DNA from: DASSTY01 sp035760645
GTDB taxonomy: Bacteria > Gemmatimonadota > Gemmatimonadetes > Gemmatimonadales > GWC2-71-9
Direction: 5' to 3'
Assembly: GCA_035760645.1 (NCBI GenBank)
Contig: DASTSO010000035.1
Location: 1-61,773 of the forward strand
DNA length: 61,773 nucleotides
Positions 1-9,100 of this stretch are shown here, piece after piece (position 1 is the first letter of the stretch; each line of letters begins with the position of its first letter). Made by a program: the position numbers and the translations under genes. The notes beneath the pieces were generated by a model, which was not told the origin of the DNA, searched no databases, and worked only from the letters and a program-made list of their open reading frames with translations.

Positions 1-12
1 GCGGAACCCGCC

Positions 13-1218
13 CTACTGCACCGCGTTCATCATGTCGAAGATCGGCAGGTACATCGCCACCACCATGCCGCCGACGATCACGCCGAGGACGACGATCATG
101 ATGGGCTCCATGAGCGACAGCAGCGCGCTCACCGCCACGTCCACCTCCTCGTCGTAGAAGTCGGCGATCTTCGACAGCATCTCGTCGAGCCCGCCCGTCT
201 GCTCGCCGACGGCGATCATCGAGATCACCATCGGCGGGAAGACCCGCGACTTCTCCAGCGGCGCGGCGATCGTGTCGCCGCCGGCGATCGAGGTGCGCGA
301 CTCCATGACGGCGTCGTGGATGACCCGGTTGCCGGCGGTCTTCGCCGTGATCTCGAGGCCGTCGAGGATCGACACGCCCGAGCTGATCAGCGTGCCCAGC
401 GTGCGGGTGAAGCGCGAGACCGCCGACTTGCGGAGCAGGTCGCCCAGCACCGGGAGCTGGAGCATGAGCGTGTCGACCCGCTTCCGCCCGCCCGGCGTCG
501 CCGCGTAGCTCCGCAGGGCGAAGACCGCGGCGCCGATGCCCGCCAGGAACGCCCACCAGAAGCCGATCAGGAGGTCCGACATCCCGATCACGATCCGCGT
601 CGGCAGCGGGAGCTCCATGTTCACCGAGGCGAACATGCTCTGGAAGGTCGGGATGACGAAGATGAGCAGCACGGCGATGGCGATCACGGCGACCGACATG
701 ATCACGCCCGGGTAGACCATCGCCCCCTTCACCTTGCGCACCAGGGCATCGTTCTTCTCGAGAAACGTCGCCAGGCGCATCAGGATGGTGTCGAGGATGC
801 CGCCCGCCTCGCCCGCGGCCACCATGTTGACGAAGAGCTGGCTGAACACCTTCGGGTGCTTGGCGAAGGCGTCGGCCAGCGTGTGGCCGCTCTCGACGTC
901 GTAGACGACCGCCTTCGTCGTCTCCTGGAGCGCCTTGTTCTCGGTCTGCTGCGCCAGGATGCTCAGCGCCTGCACCAGCGGGAGGCCGGCGTTGATCATC
1001 GTCGCGAACTGGCGGGTGAAGATCACGATGTCGCGCGTCTTCACCTTGGCGCCGCCCAGGCTCAGCTTGATCGGCTTCGGCGCTTCCCGGACGCTGACGA
1101 GCATCATCCGGTTCTTCCGCAGGTACGCGGCGACCTCGTCCTTCGACTGCACGTCGACCTGGCCCTTGGTGATCTGGCCGGTCGAGGCGTTGCGGGCGGT
1201 ATACTCGAAGAGCGGCAT
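13..1218 (-). CDS. pilC: Type IV pilus inner-membrane platform protein PilC (GspF family)
   Basis: The 401-residue protein has the length and two-repeat layout of the GspF/PilC family. A soluble N-terminal stretch is followed by two homologous cytoplasmic helical domains (about 65-190 and 270-390), each leading into membrane helices. The motif FTRQFATMINAGLPLVQAL and its second copy FTRTLGTLISSGVSILDGL are typical. PilC sits in the inner membrane and links the PilB/PilT motors to pilin assembly. It is the last gene of pilB-pilT-pilC, 67 bp after pilT. The ATG has a GGAGGC ribosome site just upstream. Neighbouring pilB and pilT favour a pilus over type II secretion. No pilin or secretin gene lies in the window. 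Confidence 0.95.
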   Translation of the reverse strand: MPLFEYTARNASTGQITKGQVDVQSKDEVAAYLRKNRMMLVSVREAPKPIKLSLGGAKVKTRDIVIFTRQFATMINAGLPLVQALSILAQQTENKALQETTKAVVYDVESGHTLADAFAKHPKVFSQLFVNMVAAGEAGGILDTILMRLATFLEKNDALVRKVKGAMVYPGVIMSVAVIAIAVLLIFVIPTFQSMFASVNMELPLPTRIVIGMSDLLIGFWWAFLAGIGAAVFALRSYAATPGGRKRVDTLMLQLPVLGDLLRKSAVSRFTRTLGTLISSGVSILDGLEITAKTAGNRVIHDAVMESRTSIAGGDTIAAPLEKSRVFPPMVISMIAVGEQTGGLDEMLSKIADFYDEEVDVAVSALLSLMEPIMIVVLGVIVGGMVVAMYLPIFDMMNAVQ

Positions 1219-1283
1219 CGGCGGCGCCTCCGGTCAGGGAACGGGTGGACGACTCAACGGCACGACGACGCGACGGCGCGCCG

Positions 1284-1310
1284 GCTCAGCGGCGCAGCCC
1301 GCCGCTGAGC
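1284..1310 (-). terminator. Hairpin overlapping the pilT stop codon
   Basis: An 11-bp perfect stem (GCTCAGCGGCG/CGCCGCTGAGC) with a 5-nt loop contains the pilT stop codon. There is no T-tract, so it may stabilise mRNA or attenuate transcription between pilT and pilC rather than terminate it. Confidence 0.4.
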
Positions 1311-2428
1311 GGGCGGCCGTTGGCGCCGCCGGCCGCGCCGGCGGGCTCCTGGTCCTCGACCGGCTTCTCGCCGATCATGCGCAGGAACTCGTTCGGGTCG
1401 TGCGTGACGCGCAGGCACTCGTCCTTGTCCACCTCGCGCGCGGTGTAGAGCTGGTAGAGCGCGTCGTTGAGCGTCTGCATGCCGAACTTCTTGCCCGACT
1501 GCATCGCCGAGTATATCTGGTGGACCTTGTCGTCGCGGATCATCGCGCGGATGGCGGGCGTCGCGAGCATGATCTCGGCGGCCATCACGCGGCCCTTGCC
1601 GCGGGCGCGCTGCAGCAGCGTCTGGGTGACGACGCCCTCGAGCACGAAGCTGAGCTGGGCGCGCACCTGCGACTGCTGGTTCGACGGGAAGACGTCGATG
1701 ATGCGGTTGATCGCCTCGGCCGCGCTGTTCGTGTGCAGCGTGGCGAGCGCGAGGTGGCCCGTCTCGGCGATCGTCAGCGCGCTGGCGATCGTGTCGAGGT
1801 CGCGCATCTCGCCGACGAGGATCACGTCCGGATCCTCGCGCAGGGCGTACTTGAGCGCGCTCGAGAACGACTTCGTGTCGGTGCCCACCTCGCGCTGGTT
1901 GACGATGCAGCTCTGGTGGCGGTGGATGAACTCGATCGGGTCCTCCACCGTGATGATGTGCCCCTTCCGCTCCTTGTTGATCTTGTCGATGATCGCCGCG
2001 AGCGTCGTGGACTTGCCCGAGCCCGTCGGGCCCGTCACCAGCACCAGCCCCCGCGGCTTCTCCGCCAGGCGCGCCACCGCCGGCGGGAGCCCCAGGTCCT
2101 GGAAGGTTCGCACATTGAAGGGAATCATGCGGATTACCAGAGCCACGCAGCCGCGCTGCTTGAAGCAGTTGCCGCGGAAGCGCGCCAGGTTCTGGATGCC
2201 GAAGCTGAAGTCCAGCTCGTCCTCGGTCTCGAAGCGCTTCTTCTGGTTCTCGGTGAGCACCGAGTAGGCGAGCTGAAGCGTGTCCTTGGGCGTCAGCACC
2301 TCGCCCACGCTGGCGTTGGTGATCTCGCCGTCCACGCGCAGCTTCGGGCGCTCGCCCGCGGTGATGTGGAGGTCCGAGGCCTCCCGCGCGATCATCTCCT
2401 CCAGCAGCGCACGCAGATTCACGCTCAT
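1286..2428 (-). CDS. pilT: Twitching motility ATPase PilT
   Basis: The 380-residue protein starts MSVNLRALLEEMIAREASDL, the usual PilT opening. It has an N-terminal PAS-like domain, a Walker A motif GPTGSGKS near residues 130-137, Walker B VILVGEMRDLDT, and the PilT-specific AIRAMIRDDKVHQI motif near residue 290, where the classic form is AIRNLIRE. PilT depolymerises pili, powering twitching and DNA uptake. Its ATG overlaps the pilB stop by four bases (ATGA), so the two are probably translationally coupled. A longer in-frame extension upstream is only pilB read out of frame. The C-terminal tail is glycine- and arginine-rich and ends inside a hairpin. Confidence 0.96.
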   Translation of the reverse strand: MSVNLRALLEEMIAREASDLHITAGERPKLRVDGEITNASVGEVLTPKDTLQLAYSVLTENQKKRFETEDELDFSFGIQNLARFRGNCFKQRGCVALVIRMIPFNVRTFQDLGLPPAVARLAEKPRGLVLVTGPTGSGKSTTLAAIIDKINKERKGHIITVEDPIEFIHRHQSCIVNQREVGTDTKSFSSALKYALREDPDVILVGEMRDLDTIASALTIAETGHLALATLHTNSAAEAINRIIDVFPSNQQSQVRAQLSFVLEGVVTQTLLQRARGKGRVMAAEIMLATPAIRAMIRDDKVHQIYSAMQSGKKFGMQTLNDALYQLYTAREVDKDECLRVTHDPNEFLRMIGEKPVEDQEPAGAAGGANGRPLSGGLRR

Positions 2429-4140
2429 CCGGCGGTCTCCTTGACGACTTCCTCGAGGGTGGTGACGCCCTTCTCGATCTTCTTGATGCCGTCCATGCGC
2501 AGCGTGAGCATCCCCTCGCTCACCGCCGTGTCGCGCAGCTCCGCCACCGAGGCGCCCCGCAGCACCATCCGCCGCAGCTCGGGGGAGAGCGCCATGACCT
2601 CGTAGAGGCCCGCGCGCCCCTTGTAGCCCGAGCCGTTGCACGCGTCGCAGCCCTGGCCCCGCATGAAGGGGAGCGCCCGCGCCCGCTCAAGATCCGTGCC
2701 GAAGGTGACGAGCGAGTGCAGCTCCTCGTCCGTGTAGCGCGCCGGCGCCTTGCACTCCTTGCAGATGCGGCGCACGAGCCGCTGCGCCACGACCAGGTTC
2801 ACGGCGCTGGCGACGTTGAACGCCTCGATGCCCATGTCGATCATGCGCGTGATCGTCGAGGGCGCGTCGTTGGTGTGCAGCGTCGAGAGCACGAGGTGGC
2901 CCGTCAGGGCCGCCTTGATGGCGATGCCGCCCGTCTCCAGGTCGCGGATCTCGCCGATCATGATGATGTTCGGGTCCTGCCGCAGGAACGCCTTCAGCGC
3001 CGCCGCGAACGTCAGCCCGATCTCGTTGCGCACCAGGACCTGGTTGATGCCCTGCAGGTTGTACTCCACCGGGTCCTCCGCGGTCATGATGTTGACCTCG
3101 GGGGTGTTGATGCGGCTCAGCGCGGAGTACAGCGTGGTCGTCTTGCCCGAGCCCGTCGGGCCGGTGACGAGCACCATGCCGTAGGGGTTCAGGATGTTGC
3201 GCATGAGGTCGGCCTCGGCCTTGGGCTCGAAGCCGAACTTCTGCAGGTCGAGCGTCAGGTTCCCCTTGTCGAGGATCCGGAGCACGATCTTCTCGCCGAA
3301 GAGCACCGGCAGCGTCGAGACGCGGAAGTCGATGACGCGCGTGCCCATCTTGAGCTTGAGCCGGCCGTCCTGCGGCACCCGCCGCTCGGCGATGTTGAGC
3401 TGCGAGAGGATCTTGATGCGGCTGGTGAGCGCCGCCTTCATCTTCATCGGCGGCTTCATCACCTCCGTCAGCGCGCCGTCGATGCGGTAGCGCACCCGGA
3501 TCTCGTGCTCGAACGGCTCGATGTGGATGTCGCTCGCCCCGCGCCGCACGGCGTCGGTGAGGAGGCCGTTGATCAGCTTCACCACCGGCGCGTCGTCCAC
3601 CGCGGCGGCGTTGGCGTCGTCCTCCTGCTGCTCGACGACCTCGACGTCGTCGGCCAGCTCCTCCATGTCCTTCAGGATCGTCTGGAGCTGCTGGTCGGCC
3701 GCCTCGTAGTGCTTCTCGATGATCTGCCGCAGCGTGTACTCGCCCGCGATGACCGGGAAGAGGTCGTAGCGGGTGATGAACTTGAGGTCCTCGAGCAGCC
3801 CCAGGTCGGTCGGGTCCGCCATCGCCACGGTGAGCGTGCGGCCCTCGCGCTTCAGCGGCAGCACCACGCTCTTCGTGGCCAGGTCGGCGGGGATGAGCTT
3901 GAGGATCTTCGCGTCGACCTCGAAGCGCGAGAGGTCCACCGCCGGCATCCGGTACTGGCGCGCCAGGACCTTGGTGATCTCGAGCTCCTGGACGAGCCCC
4001 AGCTTCACCAGGACGTAGCCCAGGCGATGACCGGACTGCTTCTGCTCGGCCAGCGCCTGCTGGAGCTGGTCACGAGTGATGAGACTCTCGCGGAGGAGGA
4101 TCTCCCCGAGGCGGTCCCCGACGGCGGTGGCGGTGGCCAT
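2425..4140 (-). CDS. pilB: Type IV pilus assembly ATPase PilB
   Basis: The 571-residue protein (from MATATAVGDRLGEILL) has an MshEN-type N-terminal domain (about 1-150). The GspE/PilB ATPase core follows: Walker A GPTGSGKTTT near 323-331, the Asp box and Walker B (IIMIGEIRDLET), and a four-cysteine metal motif CKEC...CDAC at about 458-500. These features define the extension ATPase that drives pilus polymerisation. An upstream in-frame ATG would add 28 residues of low-complexity sequence, so the start at 4140 is preferred because it matches the family. It is the first gene of the pilBTC run. Confidence 0.95.
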   Translation of the reverse strand: MATATAVGDRLGEILLRESLITRDQLQQALAEQKQSGHRLGYVLVKLGLVQELEITKVLARQYRMPAVDLSRFEVDAKILKLIPADLATKSVVLPLKREGRTLTVAMADPTDLGLLEDLKFITRYDLFPVIAGEYTLRQIIEKHYEAADQQLQTILKDMEELADDVEVVEQQEDDANAAAVDDAPVVKLINGLLTDAVRRGASDIHIEPFEHEIRVRYRIDGALTEVMKPPMKMKAALTSRIKILSQLNIAERRVPQDGRLKLKMGTRVIDFRVSTLPVLFGEKIVLRILDKGNLTLDLQKFGFEPKAEADLMRNILNPYGMVLVTGPTGSGKTTTLYSALSRINTPEVNIMTAEDPVEYNLQGINQVLVRNEIGLTFAAALKAFLRQDPNIIMIGEIRDLETGGIAIKAALTGHLVLSTLHTNDAPSTITRMIDMGIEAFNVASAVNLVVAQRLVRRICKECKAPARYTDEELHSLVTFGTDLERARALPFMRGQGCDACNGSGYKGRAGLYEVMALSPELRRMVLRGASVAELRDTAVSEGMLTLRMDGIKKIEKGVTTLEEVVKETAG

Positions 4141-4237
4141 GATCGCGTCTGCTCGATGCTGCGGGTCGGACGAACTGTGGGTGGGCGAACCGGTGAACCT
4201 GCCGGGCCGCGCCGGGGGTGTCAAGAGCGCCGCGCCC

Positions 4238-4276
4238 GGCGCCCGGGCGCGCGCCGCAGCCGCCCAGCCGGGCGCC
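4238..4276 (-). terminator. GC-rich inverted repeat abutting the comEA-like stop
   Basis: Nine-base arms GGCGCCCGG/CCGGGCGCC with a 21-nt interior sit directly after the ComEA-like stop codon. No T-run follows, so the role is uncertain. Confidence 0.3.
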
Positions 4277-4927
4277 TCAGCGATGCGCCGTGGCGGCCCA
4301 GATGCGGGCCGCCAGCTTCGGGCCGATCCCCGGCACCGCCGCCAGCGCCTCCACCGAGCCGAAGGGCCCGTGCGCCGCGCGCCAGGCCACGAGGTTCCGC
4401 GCCCGCGCGGGGCCGAGCCCCGGTACCCCGTCCAGCTCGTCGGCCGAGGCGGCGTTCAGGTCGATCGGCGCCTCGGGTCCGGGCGGGGTGGTAGCCAGTG
4501 TCGTGCCAGACGGGGGCGGGACGGCGGGCGCCGCCTCCGTCCCGCCGAACCGGACGTGCGGCCCCAGCTGCCGGAGCAGCCCCGGACCCACCCCCGGCAC
4601 CCGGTCGAGCCCCTCGAGCGAGCCGAACGGGCCCCGGGCCTCCCGGTCGGCCACGATCGTGCGGGCCAGCGCCGGCCCGACGCGGGGCAGCCGGGCGAGC
4701 GCGCGGGCGCTCGCGCGGTCGACGTCGATCGTTTCCCCCTCGGCCAGCGGCCGGTCGGCCGCGGCGGCGCTGTCGCGGTGCGCCGTCGGGACACCATCGC
4801 GCCGCTCCGAGAGCAGCGTCAGCTCGCCCGGCGGCGCGCCCGCCCGGCCGCCCAGCAGTCGCACCCCCTGCCCCGCCACCGCCAGCCCGAGCAGAAGGAC
4901 CAGCGCCCGCCGCTCCGCGCGCTCCAT
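4277..4927 (-). CDS. comEA: ComEA-like helix-hairpin-helix DNA-binding protein
   Basis: The 216-residue protein opens with MERAERRALVLLLGLAVAGQ, a positively charged start followed by one membrane segment or signal anchor. Two ComEA-type modules follow, each a pair of helix-hairpin-helix motifs. The first reads IDVDRASARALARLPRVGPA then VPGVGPGL; the second reads IDLNAASADELDGVPGLGPA then VPGIGPKLA. ComEA binds incoming double-stranded DNA in the periplasm during natural transformation. Most family members have one such module, so two copies is unusual. It lies 136 bp upstream of pilB on the same strand, which fits a DNA-uptake module. A longer open frame upstream is the repeat element and is not counted. 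Confidence 0.85.
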   Translation of the reverse strand: MERAERRALVLLLGLAVAGQGVRLLGGRAGAPPGELTLLSERRDGVPTAHRDSAAAADRPLAEGETIDVDRASARALARLPRVGPALARTIVADREARGPFGSLEGLDRVPGVGPGLLRQLGPHVRFGGTEAAPAVPPPSGTTLATTPPGPEAPIDLNAASADELDGVPGLGPARARNLVAWRAAHGPFGSVEALAAVPGIGPKLAARIWAATAHR

Positions 4928-5000
4928 GGGTCCCAGAATGCAACGCTCGGGGCGGCCGGCGGGGATCGGTTTTCCGCGAGTCGGGGCGGCAGAACGCAAG

Positions 5001-5160
5001 GACGGCGGGAGAGGCGGGAGAGGCGGGACGGCGGGAGGTCCCGATGTGAAGCGAGCCTCCGGTGTCATCACCGGAGGCTCGCGCGTTTGCCGAGTGTCCC
5101 GCCGTCCCGCCCGTGGGCCACCGGAGCTCCCCGGCCCACGGAGCCTCCCGCCGTCCCGCC
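5001..5160. repeat. Inverted-repeat element, (GGGACGGC)-type arms, comEA/M28 gap
   Basis: The left arm (5001-5039) carries GGCGGGA/GGCGGGAC units. Complementary right arms lie at 5096-5112 and 5145-5160. Between them are the core GGTCCCGATGT (5037-5047), a 14-bp hairpin, and a second hairpin GTGGGCC...GGCCCAC. The rightmost arm runs into the stop codon of the M28 gene. The arm sequence recurs at 13462, 14028, 15151, 43195, 47437 and 48867. Confidence 0.8.
5051..5082 (-). terminator. Stem-loop downstream of the M28 lipoprotein gene
   Basis: A perfect 14-bp stem (GCGAGCCTCCGGTG) with TCAT loop forms the centre of the repeat element. It lies about 80 bp after the M28 stop and 124 bp upstream of the comEA start. 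It looks like a terminator but has no long T-run. Confidence 0.6.
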
Positions 5161-6131
5161 TACTTCCCACCCTGCTTCCGAATCACCGCCGCGGCCACGT
5201 CCCCCACGATCTGGAGGCTCTGGGCGCTGATCTTGTCGATCGTGTCGTCGGGGGTGTGCCACCAGGGGTAGTCGAAGTCGAGGACGTCGATGGCCGGGAT
5301 CCCGACCTTCTGCAGCTCGACGTGGTCGTCGATGACCGACCACTTGGGCTGCGGGATGAAGTACGTCCGGTAGCCCAGCTGCTCCGCCGTGCCCCAGACG
5401 AGCTGCACCACGTCGGGCGCGGCCAGCAGCGAGTTCTGCTCCTGGAAGAGCTGGAGGTTCCGGTCGCCCACCATGTCCCACAGCACCGCGAACTTCGGCG
5501 CGCCGCCCGGCGGGAGATGGTTCGCATAGTAGCGCGCACCGATCAGGACGTCCTCCTTCTCGCCCTCGAAGAGGCCGTAGTCCTCGCCGTCGTCGAAGAG
5601 GAGATCGACGCCGATCGCGGGCGGCGTCTTCTTCAGCACGTCGGCGAGCGCGAGCAGGACGGCCACGCCCGAGGCGCCGTCGTTGGCGCCGGGCACCGGC
5701 TTGAGCGAGTCGGCCGAGGTCTTCACCTCGGTCGAGCGCGGCCGCGTGTCCCAGTGCGCGAGGTAGAGGATGCGCTCGGAGGCGTGCGGGTTGAAGCGCG
5801 CGACGAAGTTGACGAGCGGCAGGCTGTCGCCCTGCCGGGTGACGTGCGTCCAGCGCTGCACGATCAGCGTGTCGGCCTTGCCGCGCAGCTCCTGCTCGAG
5901 CCACTCGGCCATGCGCCGGTGGCCGTCGGTGCCGGGGATGCGGGGGCCGAAGCTCATCTGCCGTTCGGCGTAGCGGAAGGCCGCCTGGCCGTCGAACTCG
6001 CGCGGCGGGGGCGCGGCCTCGCGGCGGCAGCCGGCGAGGCCCGCGCCGGCCGTCACGGCCGCCGCGAGGAGGAGTCGGGCGAGCGGCCGCAGCGGGGCGC
6101 GCGAGCGCGCGCGAAGGTCAGTGATAGTCAC
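5160..6131 (-). CDS. Glutaminyl-peptide cyclotransferase-like M28-family lipoprotein
   Basis: The 323-residue protein has a lipoprotein signal ending LAGC (Cys35) and an M28 fold. Visible residues are H126/D128 (AHWDTR), D151 (GANDGASG), E183/D184 (DDGEDYG), D219 (WDMVGD), D269 (VIDDHVELQ) and H292 (WWHTPDDT). The IDDH segment, the WHTPDD segment and the Asp-Asp-His spacing resemble type II glutaminyl cyclases more than ordinary M28 aminopeptidases. Those enzymes convert N-terminal glutamine to pyroglutamate. The start overlaps the end of sprA by 14 bp, so they are probably co-transcribed. Several exported proteins here would have Gln at position +1, which supports a cyclase role. An aminopeptidase remains possible. 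Confidence 0.72.
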   Translation of the reverse strand: MTITDLRARSRAPLRPLARLLLAAAVTAGAGLAGCRREAAPPPREFDGQAAFRYAERQMSFGPRIPGTDGHRRMAEWLEQELRGKADTLIVQRWTHVTRQGDSLPLVNFVARFNPHASERILYLAHWDTRPRSTEVKTSADSLKPVPGANDGASGVAVLLALADVLKKTPPAIGVDLLFDDGEDYGLFEGEKEDVLIGARYYANHLPPGGAPKFAVLWDMVGDRNLQLFQEQNSLLAAPDVVQLVWGTAEQLGYRTYFIPQPKWSVIDDHVELQKVGIPAIDVLDFDYPWWHTPDDTIDKISAQSLQIVGDVAAAVIRKQGGK

Positions 6132-9100
6132 CGGCGAAGAGCGAGAGCTGGAAGTTGGCGCTCAGCGAGAACTGCGAGATGCGACGGTTCAGCGTCTCCG
6201 AGCCGTTGAGCGAGTAGCCGAGCGAGAGGCCGCCCGAGAGCGAGCGGAGGAGGTCGGTCTCCACGGTGCCGCGCAGCTCCTGGCGCAGCAGGTCGTTGAC
6301 GATCTGGCACCCCGCGACGGTGCCCGTCACCATGCACGTCTCCGAGGTGGTCGAGAGCGCGTACAGCGAGGTGCGCAGCATCTTGCGGGTCGGGCTCAGG
6401 CTCCGCGGCAGCCGGAAGGCGTAGGAGAAGGAGCCGGTCCAGTCGGCCTGCGCCAGGTGCGTGAGGCTGCTGGTGTTGGTCGTCTGCTGGCGCACGCTGT
6501 TGAAGCCCAGGGTGAGCGCCATGCCGTTGCGCAGCCCGATCTGCATGTCGGGGTTGACGGCGGAGCTCTGCACGCCGCTCACGAGGCCCGCGCCGCCGCC
6601 CACCCCGGGCTGGGTCTGCGTGCCGCGCCGCTGGCGCACCGTGGAGCCGACGGCCAGCAGCGTGATCGGGCCGCGCAGGAAGGTGTGCGTGAAGCGCAGC
6701 GAGCCCACCGGCCACTCGCGCTGCGAGCTCGTCGTGAGCAGCAGCCGGTCGCCGCTGCGCTGGTAGCGGTCGGCGTCGAGCAGCGAGTAGGAGACGGTCG
6801 CGCTGAAGCCCAGCGGCAGCTCGGCGCCGCTGCTCACCGTGGTCGTGCGCGTGACGCCGGCGCCGATCGCGGTGGTGCCGAACTGGCCGAGGAAGTGCTC
6901 GAGCCCGCCCTCGGCGAGCTGGTAGCCCACCGTGGGCGAGAAGGCGGCGAGGTCGAACGTCGAGGAGTACGACGTCCGGCGGCTCACGTCGAGCGGCCGC
7001 AGGCGCTGCACCGCGCGGGCGAGCCCGCTGCTGTCGCCGCCGAGGTTCCGCAGGAGGCGGCCGATCTCGATCGAGGCGCCCAGCTCGGTGGAGCGGCTGT
7101 TGTTGAGCGTCTGCGGCAGGACGAAGGCGCCGAGCGAGTCGTCGCCGGCGCGCACCGGCGGGCGGCTCGTGAGGCTGCGCGAGAGGATGAAGTTGCTCGA
7201 GCGCGTCAGGCGCGGCCGCAGCCACGACGCGACGCGCGGCGCCAGGGTGAGGTTGGTCGTCACCGTCCGGTCGCGCTCGACGCCGGCGTCCATGCCGAGG
7301 AAGGTCTTGCGGGACGCCTCGGCGAGGCGGCCCACCGAGCTCGAGTCGGGATAGTGGCGCAGGTCGCGCGTGCTGGCGAGGTCGCCGCTCAGCGTGAGCA
7401 TGCCGAGCGGCTGCCAGGTGAGCCCGGCGCCGTTGCGCCAGACGTAGTTGAGCGACTGGATGGCGGCCAGGAGCGAGTCGGCGGGCTGGCGCACCGGGAC
7501 CAGGTAGTTGGTCAGGTCCGACGCGTCGCGCGTCACGCCGGTCTGCCAGCGCACGTTGCTCGGCGCGAGCGCGATGCGCGCCTCGCGCAGCGCGCGCCCG
7601 AGCTCGCCGTTGCGCATGAAGCCCGGCAGGTGGTCCACGAGGCCGCCGAGCGGCAGCTTCGGCCCGGTGCGCTGGAGCACCAGGCTGTAGGCCGCGCTGA
7701 GCCCCCGACCGTCGCTCGAGGCGTCCGAGAGCTCGGTGGTCGAGCGCCCCTGGGTGTAGGTGGCCTGGACGAAGAGCGGATCGAGCAGGCCCTTGACCAG
7801 CCAGTGCGTGCCCGGCTTGGAGCGGCGCAGCGAGATGCTGTAGTTGGCCGACCAGCCCCGCGGACGCCGCAGCGACGGCAGCGCCGCGCCCGGCAGGTCG
7901 CTGCCCTGCAGCAGCACCGGATCGACCGAGGTGCGCACCAGGTTCACCGTCGCCGGGATCGAGTAGCCGAGCCAGGCGGGGAGGAAGCGGTCGAGCCGCC
8001 AGCTCGAGGCGAGCTGCAGGTTGCCCGTGGTCCGGTAGCTCGGCGTCTGGCCGATCTGGCGGAACTGGCCGTCCTGGCGCACCAGCGCGAGGCTGATGTC
8101 GCCCACGTCGGAGGCGGTGAGCCGGGCGTCGAAGGCCAGCGCCGTGCCCACCTCGCTCACCGGGCGCGTCATGCGGATGTCGTCGATCCAGACCTCCGCA
8201 TAGGCGAGCCGCCCCTCGCCGCTCGCGCGGTAGAGGCCGGCCGAGATCTCCTGCACGGCGGCGAGGTTGGGCGGGTTGACGCCGGGCGAGCCGACGTAGA
8301 CGACGTAGTTGCCCTCGCAGGCGACGTAGGCGGTGGGCGAGACCGGGCCCGGCAGCTGGCACTCGGCCGCGCCGTTCGGGCCCTGGCCGTTGAGCCAGCG
8401 CATCTCGACGTCGGCGCGCAGCCGGCGCCAGACGTCGAGGTCCACGACGACTTCCGGGTCCCACGAGCCCGAGCGCGCGGGGGAGCGATAGAGGTAGAAG
8501 TTCTCGGGATCGCTGCCGAGCTTGAGGAACATCTGCAGCTCGCCGCGCTCCCAGGCGCCGGCCGCGACCGGATCGAGCGCCGCCGGGGTGCCGTGGGCCC
8601 AGATGCGCATCTCGCGATAGGCGAGCAGGTTCTGCGGCCCGGCCGGGAAGCGCAGGTACGCCTCCGCCCGCTCGCCCACGCCGAGGTCCTGGGCGATGAC
8701 CCGGAGCGACTTCTCGCTGATCTGGGTGCCGATCGCGTCGCGGCCGACGTCGCGCCGGTTGGTGGCGAGCAGGACGCCCGGCGGGGACTGGTAGCCGAGC
8801 TCGGCGTTTTCGGTCGAGATGATCGTGGCGATCACCGTGCCCTGCGGCTGCCCCGTGAGCCCGGCGAAGCCCTGGATCGGCGACTCCGCGCGGCGCGCCC
8901 ACGGGCTGCCGACGAGGCGCATGCGCGCGAGCCCGAAGCGCGCCACCACGTCCGGCTCGCCCTGGTCGGCCGCGCCGACCACGCTGAGGCGCAGGTGCTG
9001 CACGAGGCGCATGTTGGGCGAGCCGATCGTCGCGTCGGGGCTGCGGAGCGGGATGCGATAGAGCTTCCACTGCCCGCCGACCGCGTCGGTCTGGCCGTCG

